Assembly (NCBI GenBank): GCA_030428695.1
Contig: JAUIEM010000224.1
Location: 1-16,206 of the forward strand
Length of the DNA stretch: 16,206 bases
Direction of reading: 5' to 3'
Origin: a bacterium
Lineage (GTDB): Bacteria > Planctomycetota > J058 > JAJDCP01
The position numbers and the translations under genes were made by a program. Within the stretch, counting starts at the first letter, position 1; each line of letters starts with the position of its first letter. Below the pieces are notes generated by a model that did not search any database, was not told where the DNA came from, and was given only the letters and a program-made list of their open reading frames with translations. Of the stretch, positions 7,104 to 14,980 are shown one piece after another.

Positions 7104-7151
7104 CGCGCTTCCTCCCCGTCCGGAACGCCGGCGCGCCGCCCGCGGGTTCCG

Positions 7152-8000
7152 TCAACACCCGGCCGACTCGATCGCCGCCCGCTCCTCGTCGCTCAGCGCG
7201 AGGGCGTCGTAGACCGCGAGGTCCTGCCGCATGTGCACGGGGTCGCTGGTGCCGGTCAGGGGCACCATGCCGACCTCGAGGGCGAAGCGGAAGACGACCT
7301 GGGCCGGCGTGCAGCCCGTGCGCTCGACCACGCTCTGGACCGCCGGCGCGCGCAGCACGCCGCGGTTGGCGGTCAGCAGCGAGAAGCCCTGGTAGCGCAC
7401 GCCGTGGGCGGTGCAGAAGCCGCGCACGGCGCTGTCCCAGCCATCGCTGGCGTAGCAGCGGTTCTGGACGAAGGAGGGCTTGACGGCGGCGAAGTCCCAC
7501 AGCTGCTCGAGCTGTTCGAGGGAGACGTTGCTGACCCCGAGCAGGCGCGTCTTCCCGGCCCCGTGCAGCTCCTCCATCGCCCGCCACACCTCGCGGTCGG
7601 CCTTCGCGATGCCGTAGCCGCCGTAGGGTCCGTGCAGCACGTAGGAGTCGAGGCGGTCGGTGCCGAGGTGGGCGAGGGAGCTCTCGAACGACTGCGCGAC
7701 CTGCGTCGCGAAGGGGGCCTGCGGGTCGTAGGGCAGGCGGTGGTCCTGGCCGCGGCGGTAGGTGAACTTGGTCTGCAGGAACAGGCTGTCGCGGTCGAGT
7801 CCGGCGGCGAAGGCGGCCTTCAGGGTCTCGCCCACGCCCGCTTCGTGGTAGTGCTTGCGCTGGTTGGCGGTGTCGATGCCGAGGAAGCCGGCGTCGAGGG
7901 CGAGGCGCACGAGGTGGGCGGTGCGCTCCTCCTTCCAGGCGGTGCCGTACAGGAAGCTCGGGACCTGGTGACCGGAGAGGCTGACGCTGCGCAGGTCCAT
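7152..8000 (-). CDS. Aldo/keto reductase family oxidoreductase
   Basis: A 282-aa NAD(P)H-dependent carbonyl reductase of the AKR superfamily, a TIM barrel, probably cytoplasmic. The catalytic tetrad is visible: Asp43 in GIDTANQ, Tyr51 in KHYHEAGVGE, Lys78 in LQTKFTY and His123 in YVLHGP. The Asp-Tyr spacing is 8 residues, longer than the usual 5, because of an inserted QRK. Later elements GVSNVSLEQLEQL, FVQNRCY and GMVPLTGTSDPVHMRQDL follow the family order, the last being the cofactor-binding segment. ATG 8000 is preferred because GGGGAG lies 5 bases upstream. An in-frame GTG at 8006 is possible. It lies 16 bases after the YbjN-like gene and 48 bases before the selenoprotein gene, so it is probably co-transcribed with both. 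That suggests, but does not prove, a link to carbonyl or redox stress. Confidence 0.93.
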   Translation of the reverse strand: MDLRSVSLSGHQVPSFLYGTAWKEERTAHLVRLALDAGFLGIDTANQRKHYHEAGVGETLKAAFAAGLDRDSLFLQTKFTYRRGQDHRLPYDPQAPFATQVAQSFESSLAHLGTDRLDSYVLHGPYGGYGIAKADREVWRAMEELHGAGKTRLLGVSNVSLEQLEQLWDFAAVKPSFVQNRCYASDGWDSAVRGFCTAHGVRYQGFSLLTANRGVLRAPAVQSVVERTGCTPAQVVFRFALEVGMVPLTGTSDPVHMRQDLAVYDALALSDEERAAIESAGC

Positions 8001-8016
8001 GCTCACTCCCCGGCGC

Positions 8017-8580
8017 TCAGCCGCGGCAGGGCTGGTTGCGCCGCTCCTGGAAGTCCATCAGCTCTTCGGCGCAGGACAGGAGGTTGTCGATGATGAAGTG
8101 GAAGACTTCGTAGTTGAAGCCGCAGAGGTAGACGCGGTAGTTGATGTCGAAGCGCCAGTCGCCGGGGTCCATCTCGTCGTCGACCTCGACGCCGAGCCCG
8201 TAGGAGGAGATGATCTCGATCACCTCTCGGGCGTTGTCGCGGAAGAAGACCGGCTCCATCCCGATCGAGATCGAGAAGTTCATCCAGTCGCCTTCCTCGG
8301 TGTAGACGCAGATCTCGTTGAAGTCGCTCTCTTCCTCGCCCTCCGGAGAGGGAGGCGGCTCGCCGCCTTCGCCGGGCTCTTCGGCCGTGAAGGGGATCTG
8401 GAACGCGCCGAACCAGAACGGGTCGTCGACGCTCTCCTCTTCGCTCGAGGCCTTCTGCACGACGAGATTCCACGAGGCCTCCTCGGCGTATTCGAGGACC
8501 TTCAGTCGCGCGTACTCGGTCTTGGTGCCCAAGGAGCCTCCCGCGTGGGCGTTCCGCCAGCTGGTTGGGATGGACGACAT
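8017..8580 (-). CDS. Acidic hypothetical protein, possibly YbjN / type III chaperone-like fold
   Basis: A 187-aa soluble, strongly acidic protein that I cannot assign firmly. Residues about 20-65 hold a helix-strand region (EYARLKVLEYAEEASWNLVV and FWFGAFQIPF). A Glu/Pro/Gly-rich linker (about 65-85) follows. The second half (EICVYTEEGDWMNFSISIGM, WRFDINYRVYLCGFNYEVF, then HFIIDNLLSCAEELMDF) has the strand-strand-helix pattern of YbjN and CesT-like small chaperone folds, ending in a helix. That resemblance is by eye only. The ATG at 8580 lacks a clear Shine-Dalgarno. It is the first gene of the minus-strand operon with the aldo/keto reductase and the selenoprotein, and it faces away from citrate synthase. 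Confidence 0.75.
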   Translation of the reverse strand: MSSIPTSWRNAHAGGSLGTKTEYARLKVLEYAEEASWNLVVQKASSEEESVDDPFWFGAFQIPFTAEEPGEGGEPPPSPEGEEESDFNEICVYTEEGDWMNFSISIGMEPVFFRDNAREVIEIISSYGLGVEVDDEMDPGDWRFDINYRVYLCGFNYEVFHFIIDNLLSCAEELMDFQERRNQPCRG

Positions 8581-8729
8581 TAAACGAAGCCCTGGGCGGA
8601 CGCAACAGAAACCGGCTCCGTCACGCGCCCCCCTGTGCGGCCGTCCCGCCCGTGCAGGGACGGGCTCCGGGCGCGGAGGCGAGCTCGCGTGGACGGGGGC
8701 CGGCCGCGGACGCCAAGCCCAGCTCCCGC

Positions 8730-8758
8730 TTGCAAAGATCGCCGCGGAAGGGTAGTTT
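8730..8758 (+). promoter_or_regulatory. Predicted promoter of the citrate synthase gene
   Basis: TTGCAA (8730-8735) and TAGTTT (8753-8758) are separated by exactly 17 bases, and the -10 lies in the only T-rich stretch of the 209-base divergent spacer 8581-8789. The leader to ATG 8790 is about 25 bases and holds a G-rich segment before the start. The -10 matches only 3 of 6 consensus bases. I see nothing else definite in the rest of the spacer, which is GC-rich. Confidence 0.4.
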
Positions 8759-8789
8759 TTTCAGCGAAAGACACTGAACAGGGCGGGCC

Positions 8790-10067
8790 ATGACGGAAGC
8801 GAAACTCCAGGTCGGGGATCAGAGCATCGATCTCCCCATCATCGTCGGAACCGAGAACGACCGCGCGATCGATATCGGCAAGCTTCGTGCGCAGACGGGC
8901 ATGACGACCCTCGATCCAGGATTCGTGAACACCGGGTCGTGCAGCAGCGCGATCACCTTCATCAACGGCGAGAAGGGCATTCTGCGCTACCGCGGCTACC
9001 CGATCGAGCAGCTCGCCGAGAAGTCCTCCTTCATCGAGGTCTGCTACCTGCTGATCTACGGCGAGCTGCCCGACAAGGACACGCTCGCGGCCTGGAAGAA
9101 GCGGATCACCAACCACACCCTCATCCACGAGGACATGAAGCACTTCTTCCAGGGCTTCCCTCGTGACGCGCACCCGATGGCGATCCTGTCGGCGATGGTC
9201 GCGGCGCTGTCGACCTTCTACCAGGACTCGATCGACACCGACCCGACCAACCTCGACATGTCGACCGTGCGGCTGCTCGCCAAGCTGCCGACGCTCGCGG
9301 CCTTCTCGTACAAGAAGTCGATCGGCCAGCCGCTGGTCTACCCGAGCAACGAGCTCGGCTACGGCGGGAACTTCCTGCGCATGATGTTCGCGGTGCCGAC
9401 CTTCGACTTCCAGGTCGACGAAGAGAACGCCGAGGTCATCGACAAGCTGTTGATCCTGCACGCCGACCACGAGCAGAACTGCAGCGCGTCGACCGTGCGC
9501 CTGGTCGGCAGCAGCCGCGCCAACCTGTTCGCGGCGATCTCCGCGGGCATCTGCGCGCTGTGGGGGCCGCTGCACGGCGGGGCGAACCAGCGCGTGCTCG
9601 AGATGCTCGACCAGATCCTCAAGAACGGCGGCGATGTCAACAAGTTCGTCGCGCTGGCGAAGGACAAGACGAGCAGCTTCCGGCTGATGGGCTTCGGCCA
9701 CCGCGTGTACAAGAACTTCGACCCGCGGGCGAAGATCATCAAGAAGCTGTGCGACAACGTGCTCGCCAAGCAGCACCGCAAGGACCCGCTGCTCGAGATC
9801 GCCAAGCGCCTCGAAGAGGTCGCGCTGGCCGATCCCTACTTCGTCGAGCGGCGCCTCTATCCCAACGTCGACTTCTACAGCGGGATCATCTACAAGGCGC
9901 TCGGCGTGCCGACCAACATGTTCACCGTGCTGTTCGCGATGGGCCGGCTGCCTGGCTGGATCGCCCAGTACAAGGAGATGCTCGAGGCCAACTCGCGCAT
10001 CGGTCGGCCCCGCCAGGTCTACACCGGCGTGACCCAGCGCGACTACGTGCCCGCGGACGAGCGCTGA
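8790..10067 (+). CDS. gltA: Citrate synthase, hexameric bacterial type
   Basis: Condenses acetyl-CoA and oxaloacetate to citrate as the entry step of the TCA cycle, in the cytoplasm. At 425 aa it is close to the E. coli GltA length (427). The catalytic triad is intact and almost at the E. coli numbering: His262 in GPLHGGANQ, His304 in MGFGHRVYK and Asp361 in YPNVDFYSG. The small-molecule-binding segment HADHEQNCSASTVRLVGSS is at 224-242. The N-terminal beta domain (residues about 1-50, with TLDPGFVNTGSC) is characteristic of the NADH-sensitive type II enzymes. Whether it is NADH-inhibited cannot be read from this. It starts a long plus-strand run, with ygfZ following after 19 bases. Confidence 0.98.
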   Translation: MTEAKLQVGDQSIDLPIIVGTENDRAIDIGKLRAQTGMTTLDPGFVNTGSCSSAITFINGEKGILRYRGYPIEQLAEKSSFIEVCYLLIYGELPDKDTLAAWKKRITNHTLIHEDMKHFFQGFPRDAHPMAILSAMVAALSTFYQDSIDTDPTNLDMSTVRLLAKLPTLAAFSYKKSIGQPLVYPSNELGYGGNFLRMMFAVPTFDFQVDEENAEVIDKLLILHADHEQNCSASTVRLVGSSRANLFAAISAGICALWGPLHGGANQRVLEMLDQILKNGGDVNKFVALAKDKTSSFRLMGFGHRVYKNFDPRAKIIKKLCDNVLAKQHRKDPLLEIAKRLEEVALADPYFVERRLYPNVDFYSGIIYKALGVPTNMFTVLFAMGRLPGWIAQYKEMLEANSRIGRPRQVYTGVTQRDYVPADER

Positions 10068-10086
10068 GCGACCGGGGAGGACGGCG

Positions 10087-11031
10087 ATGAGCGCCTACGG
10101 CGCGCTCCGTGAGGGGGCCGGGCTGGCCGTGGCCGCGGTCGCCGACGCGGTCTTCGCGCGGGGCAGCGAGGCCGCTTCCTTCTGCCAGGGCTTCGTGACC
10201 AACGACCTGCTGGTCCCCGTGGGGTCGGGTAGCTACGGCCTGGCGGTCGCGCTCAAGGGGCGCATCATCACCGACCTCGTCGCCAGCCGGCTCGCGGAGG
10301 ACGCGCTGCTCTTCCTCACTCCGCCCGGCCGGGCCGATGCGCTCGCCACCCACCTCGACCGCTACCTGATCTCCGAGGACGCCGAGCTCACCCGCGCCGA
10401 GGGCTTCACCCGCCTGAGCCTGGCGGGTCCACGGGCCGGCGCGCTGCTCGCTGGGCGGATCGAGACGCTGCCCGCGCGCGAGGGGGACAGCGTCGCGGTC
10501 GACGGCGGCTGGTGCGTGCGCAGCGCCTGGACCGAGGCGGGCGGAAGCGACGACGCGGCGCCCTGCTTCGACCTCCTCTTGCCCGACGCCGCGGCGGAGC
10601 GCTGGCGGGAGGGGCTGGAAGCGGACGGAGCCGTGGCCGTCGGCGACGAGCTCGCCCTGGTCGCGCTCGAGAACGGGCGCCCCGGACCGGCCGTGCTCGC
10701 CGATCTGCTGCCGCAGGAGGCCGACCTCGAGCGGGCCGTGTGCTACACGAAGGGCTGCTACCTCGGCCAGGAGACCGTCGCCCGCGTGCACTACAAGGGC
10801 GGGGTCAAGAAGATGCTGAGCGGCCTGGTCAGCGCGTCTCCCCTCGCGGTCGAGACCGCGCTGCACGACGCGGAGCGCGCGGTCGGCACGGTGCGGGCGA
10901 GCGCGGTCTCGCCGCGGCTCGGCAAGGCGCTGCACATCGCGCTCCTGCGCCTCGAGAGCCGCGCGCCGGGCACGGTGTTGCAGACCGTCGACGGAACGGA
11001 AGTCGAGGTGGTTGCCTGGCCGCTGGCCTGA
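10087..11031 (+). CDS. ygfZ: Folate-binding YgfZ-family protein (iron-sulfur cluster / tRNA modification factor)
   Basis: A 314-aa protein of the YgfZ/IBA57 family, related to the T-protein of the glycine cleavage system. Family members bind tetrahydrofolate and support maturation or repair of certain Fe-S enzymes, including the tRNA methylthiotransferase MiaB. The signature KGCYLGQE is at residues 222-229, with the essential Cys224. The N-terminal part has [15 protein letters not shown] and [14 protein letters not shown], typical of the folate-binding barrel. The start is supported by GGGGAGG about 6 bases before ATG 10087. It lies directly after citrate synthase. Aconitase, the next TCA enzyme, is an Fe-S enzyme, but a functional link is only a guess. 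It ends 32 bases before the UXS-like gene. Confidence 0.92.
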   Translation: MSAYGALREGAGLAVAAVADAVFARGSEAASFCQGFVTNDLLVPVGSGSYGLAVALKGRIITDLVASRLAEDALLFLTPPGRADALATHLDRYLISEDAELTRAEGFTRLSLAGPRAGALLAGRIETLPAREGDSVAVDGGWCVRSAWTEAGGSDDAAPCFDLLLPDAAAERWREGLEADGAVAVGDELALVALENGRPGPAVLADLLPQEADLERAVCYTKGCYLGQETVARVHYKGGVKKMLSGLVSASPLAVETALHDAERAVGTVRASAVSPRLGKALHIALLRLESRAPGTVLQTVDGTEVEVVAWPLA

Positions 11032-11063
11032 GCCACGATCCCCGCGGGGAAAGGAGCGAGAGC

Positions 11064-12014
11064 GTGTCGAGAGTACTCGTGACCGGGGGGGCCGGCTTCA
11101 TCGGCTCCCACCTCTGCGACCTCTTCCTCAGCCGTGGGCACAAGGTCGTCTGCATGGACAACCTGTTGACCGGCTCGACCGACAACATCGCCCACCTCGC
11201 CGGCAACGACAGCTTCCAGTTCATCCACCACGACGTGACGAACTACCTCTACCTCGCCGGCGAGCTCGATGCGATCCTGCACTTCGCCTCGCCCGCGAGC
11301 CCGGTCGACTACCTCGAGCTGCCGATCCAGACCCTGAAGGTCGGCAGCCTGGGCACCCACAACGCCCTCGGCCTCGCCAAGCAGAAGCAGGCCCGCTTCC
11401 TGCTCGCGTCGACCTCCGAGGTCTACGGCGACCCGCTGATCCACCCGCAGACCGAGGACTACTGGGGCAACGTCAACCCGATCGGCGTGCGGGGGGTGTA
11501 CGACGAGGCCAAGCGCTTCAGCGAGGCGATGGCGATGGCCTACCATCGCGTGCACGGCGTCCAGACCCGCATCGTCCGCATTTTCAACACCTATGGCCCG
11601 CGCATGCGGCTGAACGACGGGCGCGTGCTGCCGAACTTCATGCGCCAGGCGCTCAGCGGCGACCCGCTGACGATCTACGGCGACGGCTCCCAGACCCGCA
11701 GCTTCTGCTACGTCAGCGACCTGATCGAGGGGATCTACCGGCTGCTGTTCTCCGAGGAGTCGATGCCGGTCAACATCGGCAACCCGGACGAGGTGACGAT
11801 CAAGGAGTTCGCGACGGAGATCAACGACGTCTGCGGCGCGACCAGCCCGCTGATCTTCGAGCCGCTGCCGACCGACGATCCGAAGACGCGCCAGCCCGAC
11901 ATCACCCGGGCGCGCTCGATCCTCGGGTGGGAGCCGAAGATCGCGCGCCGCGAGGGACTGGAAGCGACCGTCGGCTACTTCCGCGCCCTCCTCGCCCGGC
12001 AGACCGCTGACTGA
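11064..12014 (+). CDS. UDP-glucuronate decarboxylase-like sugar epimerase (extended SDR)
   Basis: A 316-aa NAD+-dependent nucleotide-sugar enzyme of the UXS / RmlB-like group, which oxidises and decarboxylates UDP-glucuronate to UDP-xylose for surface polysaccharide. The Rossmann motif [11 protein letters not shown] lies at residues 7-17. The active-site triad is in STSEVYG (116-122, with Glu119) and YDEAK (Tyr146, Lys150). [45 protein letters not shown] and the C-terminal [21 protein letters not shown] are strongly UXS-like. GTG 11064 is the start because AAGGAG sits 7 bases before it and the Rossmann strand begins there. The open frame runs upstream into ygfZ without protein-like sequence. 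The protein lacks the N-terminal membrane segment of some eukaryotic UXS enzymes. No glycosyltransferases are nearby. Confidence 0.93.
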   Translation: MSRVLVTGGAGFIGSHLCDLFLSRGHKVVCMDNLLTGSTDNIAHLAGNDSFQFIHHDVTNYLYLAGELDAILHFASPASPVDYLELPIQTLKVGSLGTHNALGLAKQKQARFLLASTSEVYGDPLIHPQTEDYWGNVNPIGVRGVYDEAKRFSEAMAMAYHRVHGVQTRIVRIFNTYGPRMRLNDGRVLPNFMRQALSGDPLTIYGDGSQTRSFCYVSDLIEGIYRLLFSEESMPVNIGNPDEVTIKEFATEINDVCGATSPLIFEPLPTDDPKTRQPDITRARSILGWEPKIARREGLEATVGYFRALLARQTAD

Positions 12015-12025
12015 GCCCCTTTCAT

Positions 12026-12055
12026 CCCACCGGGTTTCTTGCTCCGTCCGGTGGG
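12026..12055 (+). terminator. Inverted repeat between the UXS-like and DUF2062 genes
   Basis: CCCACCGG (12026-12033) and CCGGTGGG (12048-12055) are perfect 8-bp arms around a 14-base loop that holds the pyrimidine-rich GTTTCTTGCTCCGT. It begins 11 bases after the UXS stop. No U-tract follows, so it could be a U-less terminator, a leader hairpin for the downstream membrane-protein operon or an operator. It suggests that the DUF2062-maf-cinA block may be a separate unit. Confidence 0.4.
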
Positions 12056-12111
12056 TGTGGTAAGCTGTGCCAACCCGTCTCGGAGACGCGACTCGGCGGA
12101 AGGACCCTCGG

Positions 12112-12777
12112 ATGGTCAAGAAGTCCTTTCTGTACCGCGTCTTCCTCAAGAAGCTGCTGCAGCTCGAAGACACGCCCGAGAGCATCGCCTGGGGCGCGAG
12201 CCTCGGCATGTTCGTCGCGTGGACGCCGACCGTCGGCATCCAGATGATCATCATCGGCGTCATCAACACGTTGTTCCGGGTCAACCGGCTCGCGGGCATC
12301 GTGATGGTCTACATCTCGAACCCCTTGACCCTGTTGCCGATCTACTACCTCGACTACGTGGTCGGCGCCTTCCTGATCGGCAAGGGGGACACGATCAGCC
12401 GCGAGCAGTTCTCGCAGATCATCCCGGCGACGTCCGACGGGGTGTTCGACTACTTCGTGCGGTTCTTCACGGGGCTGCTCGAGCTCGGCTGGGATGTCGC
12501 GCTGCCGACCTTGCTCGGAGGGGCGGTGATCGGCCTGGTGCTCGCGATCCCGACCTATCCGCTGACCAAGCGCTTTATCGAGCGCGAGCGGGCGTTCGTC
12601 GCCAAGCTGCGCGCGCGGCGAGCGAAGAAGAAGGCCGAAGGCGGTGGCGCCGAAGGAGACGCGTCCGCTGTCGAGGCGTCCTCTGCCGACGAAGGGTCTT
12701 CTACCGACGAGGCGTCCTCCTCCAGCGACGAGGCCCCGAGCGACGATTCGACCGCCAGCACGGCGAGGGAGCGGTGA
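12112..12777 (+). CDS. DUF2062 integral membrane protein with acidic Ser/Asp/Glu-rich tail
   Basis: A 221-aa membrane protein of unknown function. The DUF2062 core spans residues about 25-155: GASLGMFVAWTPTVGIQM, IIIGVINTLFRVN, then the family's NPLTLLPIYY (70-79) and DYVVGAFLIG, and a final helix LLGGAVIGLVLAIPTYPL. Three or four membrane helices are likely. A basic stretch (residues about 155-175, rich in Arg and Lys) follows, presumably cytosolic. A low-complexity tail of about 45 residues then repeats Ser-Ser-x-x-Asp-Glu units. The start at 12112 has GGAAGGA at 7-base spacing. A longer open frame from 12067 lacks support. Its stop overlaps the maf start by one base (TGATG), indicating translational coupling. 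Confidence 0.9.
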   Translation: MVKKSFLYRVFLKKLLQLEDTPESIAWGASLGMFVAWTPTVGIQMIIIGVINTLFRVNRLAGIVMVYISNPLTLLPIYYLDYVVGAFLIGKGDTISREQFSQIIPATSDGVFDYFVRFFTGLLELGWDVALPTLLGGAVIGLVLAIPTYPLTKRFIERERAFVAKLRARRAKKKAEGGGAEGDASAVEASSADEGSSTDEASSSSDEAPSDDSTASTARER

Positions 12778-13331
12778 TGGAGCTGATCCTGGCCTCGGCG
12801 TCCCCGCGACGCCACCAACTGCTCGGCGCCGCCGGCATCACCTTCCGCGTCGTCGTCCCCGACTGCGACGAGAGCGTCGAGACCCTCGAGTCCCCCCACG
12901 CCCTCGCGTCGCGGCTGGCCCTGCTCAAGGTCCTGACCGTCGCCGTCCGCGAGCCCGACGCCTGCGTGCTCGCCGCCGACACGGTGGTCGTCGCCGCGGA
13001 CGGCTCCCTGCTCGCCAAGGCGGCGGACCGGGCCGAGGCGGCGCGGATGCTCGCGCGGCTCGGCACCCGCAGCCACTTCGTCACCACGGGCGTCGCGGTC
13101 CGCCACCCCGATGGGCGCACCTGGGCCGACTCGGACACCAGCCGCCTGACCCTGGTGCCCGGCCCCTACGACGCCTACCTCGACAGCGAGCAGTGGCGGG
13201 GTAAAGCCGGCGCGTACGGGATCCAGGACCGCGGCACTCCCGCCCGCCTCGAGGCCGGGCGCCTCGATACGGTGGTCGGCCTGCCGGTCGACCTGGCGAC
13301 GGGCCTGCTCGCCTGCGCGGGGGTCGTGTGA
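12777..13331 (+). CDS. maf: Maf family nucleoside triphosphate pyrophosphatase
   Basis: A 184-aa house-cleaning enzyme that hydrolyses noncanonical or selected NTPs (dTTP/UTP or m7GTP types) to NMP and pyrophosphate in the cytoplasm. The N-terminal SASPRRHQLL (residues 7-16) contains the phosphate-binding S-x-R-R element. The catalytic Asp is in AADTVVV (Asp68). SHFVTTGVAV, KAGAYGIQD (143-151) and VVGLPVDL (166-173) complete the family signature. The usual Lys-Pro after the second loop is Lys-Ala here (residues 81-82), a mild deviation. Which Maf subclass it belongs to is not clear. It starts inside the DUF2062 stop codon and ends inside the start of the next gene, both as TGATG, so all three are probably made together. 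Confidence 0.95.
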   Translation: MELILASASPRRHQLLGAAGITFRVVVPDCDESVETLESPHALASRLALLKVLTVAVREPDACVLAADTVVVAADGSLLAKAADRAEAARMLARLGTRSHFVTTGVAVRHPDGRTWADSDTSRLTLVPGPYDAYLDSEQWRGKAGAYGIQDRGTPARLEAGRLDTVVGLPVDLATGLLACAGVV

Positions 13332-14089
13332 TGGCGGAGACCGTGGCGCTGGTGCTCGTCGGCAATGAGCTGCTGAGCGGGAAGGTCCAGGATCTGAACT
13401 GCGTCCACGCGATGGACGACCTGCGGCGCATCGGGGGAACCCTCGGCGAGGTCGTGATCATCCCGGACATCGTCGAGACCATCGCCGCGACCGTCCGGCG
13501 CTGCAGCGAGAGCCACCGCTGGGTGGTCACCTCCGGCGGCATCGGCCCGACCCATGACGACATGACCGCCGACGGCATCGCCGCCGCCTTCGGCGTTCCC
13601 CTCGAAGAGCACCCCGGGCTGCGCGCGATGATCGAGAGCTACTACCGCGCGCAGGACAAAGAGGTCAACGAGTGGGTGCTCAAGATGGCGCGCCTCCCCG
13701 CCGGCGCCGAGGTCGTGCCCGACCCGCTGTTCCCGATCCCGATCGTGCGGGTCGAGAACGTGTTCTGCCTGCCCGGGGAGCCGACCCTGTTCAAGCGCAA
13801 GTGGGCGGCGATCCGTGAGCGCTTCCAATCGACGCCGCTGATCCAGGCGCGCCTGTACCTCGACCTCGAGGAGACGCCGATCGCCCACCTGCTCGCCGAC
13901 GTCGAGCGCGAGGAGCAGGTCGCGATCGGCTCCTATCCGCTCTACCACAAGGCGGACTACAAGGTGATGGTCACGATCGAGAGTCCCGAAAGCGGCCGGG
14001 TCGAGGCCGCCTTCCGCCGCCTGCGCGGGGCCTTCGCTCCGGAGGCGATCGTCCGGGTCGCCGAGCCGCGTAGCAACGCGGAAGGCTGA
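13331..14089 (+). CDS. CinA / MoaB-type molybdopterin-binding domain protein
   Basis: A 252-aa protein with the MoCF-biosynthesis fold found in the N-terminal half of CinA and in MoaB/MogA. The hallmark VVTSGGIGPTHDDMT lies at residues 65-79, and the start VALVLVGNELLSGKVQDLN is the CinA-type nucleotide-binding strand and turn. PLFPIPIVRVENVFCLPGEPTLFKRKW matches the later CinA segment (the family's F-x-L-P-G-x-P). The C-terminal CinA deamidase domain (about 150 aa) is absent, so this is the short form, related to bacterial and archaeal stand-alone proteins and the FAD-synthase-associated domain. The activity may be ADP-ribose or nucleotide related, but that is not established here. It is translationally coupled to maf. 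Confidence 0.9.
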   Translation: MAETVALVLVGNELLSGKVQDLNCVHAMDDLRRIGGTLGEVVIIPDIVETIAATVRRCSESHRWVVTSGGIGPTHDDMTADGIAAAFGVPLEEHPGLRAMIESYYRAQDKEVNEWVLKMARLPAGAEVVPDPLFPIPIVRVENVFCLPGEPTLFKRKWAAIRERFQSTPLIQARLYLDLEETPIAHLLADVEREEQVAIGSYPLYHKADYKVMVTIESPESGRVEAAFRRLRGAFAPEAIVRVAEPRSNAEG

Positions 14090-14104
14090 CGCGCGGGCGC
14101 GCTT

Positions 14105-14980
14105 CTACACCCGCTGCAGCACGTACTCGGCGAGCAGGCTCGGGGCGTGCACGTCGCAGGCTTCCTTCAGCCCGACGAAGCCGGCGAAGGGGTTGACGTC
14201 GAACACCAGCATGCCGTCCGGCGTCGGCGCGAGCTCGACGGTCGCGAAGGCGATCTTGCACGCCTCGACCGCCTGCTGGGCGAGGTGGCTGATCTCGGGC
14301 GTCATCGGGCAGGCCGCGTGCCGGCCACCGGCCTTCGGCGAGGTCTGCCAGCGGCCGGGCTGGGCGATGCGGGCGTAGCCGCCGAGCACCTCGCCGCCGA
14401 TCACGACGATCCGCAGGTCGTGGTCGAGACCGGAGATGAACTGCTGCAGGTAGCAGGGGAAGCCCTCCTGGCGGGCGATGAGCTGGAGGTTCGCCTTCAG
14501 GGTGGGGTCTTCGGCCTTGAGCAGGGACAGGCCCTCGCCGGGCACGCTGTGGCGCGGCTTGTAGACCGCGGTACCGACGTACTGGACGAACTCGACGGCG
14601 TCCTGGATCGAGCCGGCGAAGCGGGTCTCGATGATCGGCAGCCCCGCGCGGCCGAGCGCCAGCGTGCGCCGGTAGCGGTCGACCGCCGCCTCGACGGCGC
14701 CGATGCGGGGGAAGACCTTGGCGCCGCGCTTCTGGAAGCTGCGCAGCATCTCGAGCATGATCGCGACGCCAGCGGTGCGCCCGTAGCCGAGATCCTTGAT
14801 CAGCCAGGCGTCGACCTCCGGCGGAGCCATGCCCGCCATCGTCGCGCGGTCGCCCGGGAAGGTCAGCGACCAGTTGACCGGCGGGATCAGCGTGACCTCC
14901 GCGCCCTTGCTGCGAAGCGATTGGACCAGCTCTTCGGTCGACCAGTCGTTGGTGTAGCCGACCACTGCGATGCGGGCCAT
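14105..14980 (-). CDS. RimK-like ATP-grasp ligase
   Basis: A 291-aa ATP-dependent carboxylate-amine ligase of the RimK / MptN / CofF group, which adds amino acids such as glutamate to a protein or small-molecule acceptor. The N-terminal pre-ATP-grasp domain starts ARIAVVGYTNDWSTEELVQSL. ATP-binding Lys141 is in VYKPRHSVPGEG, and LQQFISGLDHDLRIVVIGG (residues 178-196) is the adenine-binding and Asp-x-Arg region. RWQTSPKAGG (210-219) corresponds to the RimK N-W-x-T-N-x-x-x-G-G motif. VFDVNPFAGF (259-268) supplies the metal ligands (Asp261, Asn263). The start at 14980 has AAGGAG at 8 bases. The open frame extends upstream to 15142 but those residues overlap the divergent gene. The acceptor is unknown. 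It ends 15 bases from the convergent CinA-like gene. Confidence 0.9.
   Translation of the reverse strand: MARIAVVGYTNDWSTEELVQSLRSKGAEVTLIPPVNWSLTFPGDRATMAGMAPPEVDAWLIKDLGYGRTAGVAIMLEMLRSFQKRGAKVFPRIGAVEAAVDRYRRTLALGRAGLPIIETRFAGSIQDAVEFVQYVGTAVYKPRHSVPGEGLSLLKAEDPTLKANLQLIARQEGFPCYLQQFISGLDHDLRIVVIGGEVLGGYARIAQPGRWQTSPKAGGRHAACPMTPEISHLAQQAVEACKIAFATVELAPTPDGMLVFDVNPFAGFVGLKEACDVHAPSLLAEYVLQRV

Noticed and set aside
7104..7154. Second possible Sec: the aldo/keto reductase ends Cys-TGA, and reading through gives a short Arg-rich extension
   Set aside because: The extension has no redox motif, runs through the selenoprotein ribosome binding site, and the reductase is already full length. The TGA is an ordinary stop.
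6099..8093. 664-codon plus-strand open frame over the selenoprotein and aldo/keto reductase genes
   Set aside because: It is antisense to two recognisable proteins, is rich in Arg, Gly, Ala and Glu with no motif, and arises from third-position G/C bias on the other strand.
10512..11063. N-terminal extension of the UXS-like frame into ygfZ
   Set aside because: It is out of frame with ygfZ and Arg/Gly-rich. The Rossmann strand begins at GTG 11064 behind AAGGAG.
10791..12299. Long minus-strand open frame (502 codons) opposite ygfZ, UXS-like and DUF2062 genes
   Set aside because: It is antisense to well-supported genes, and its repetitive Val/Asp/Ala/Arg composition is typical of high-GC shadow frames.
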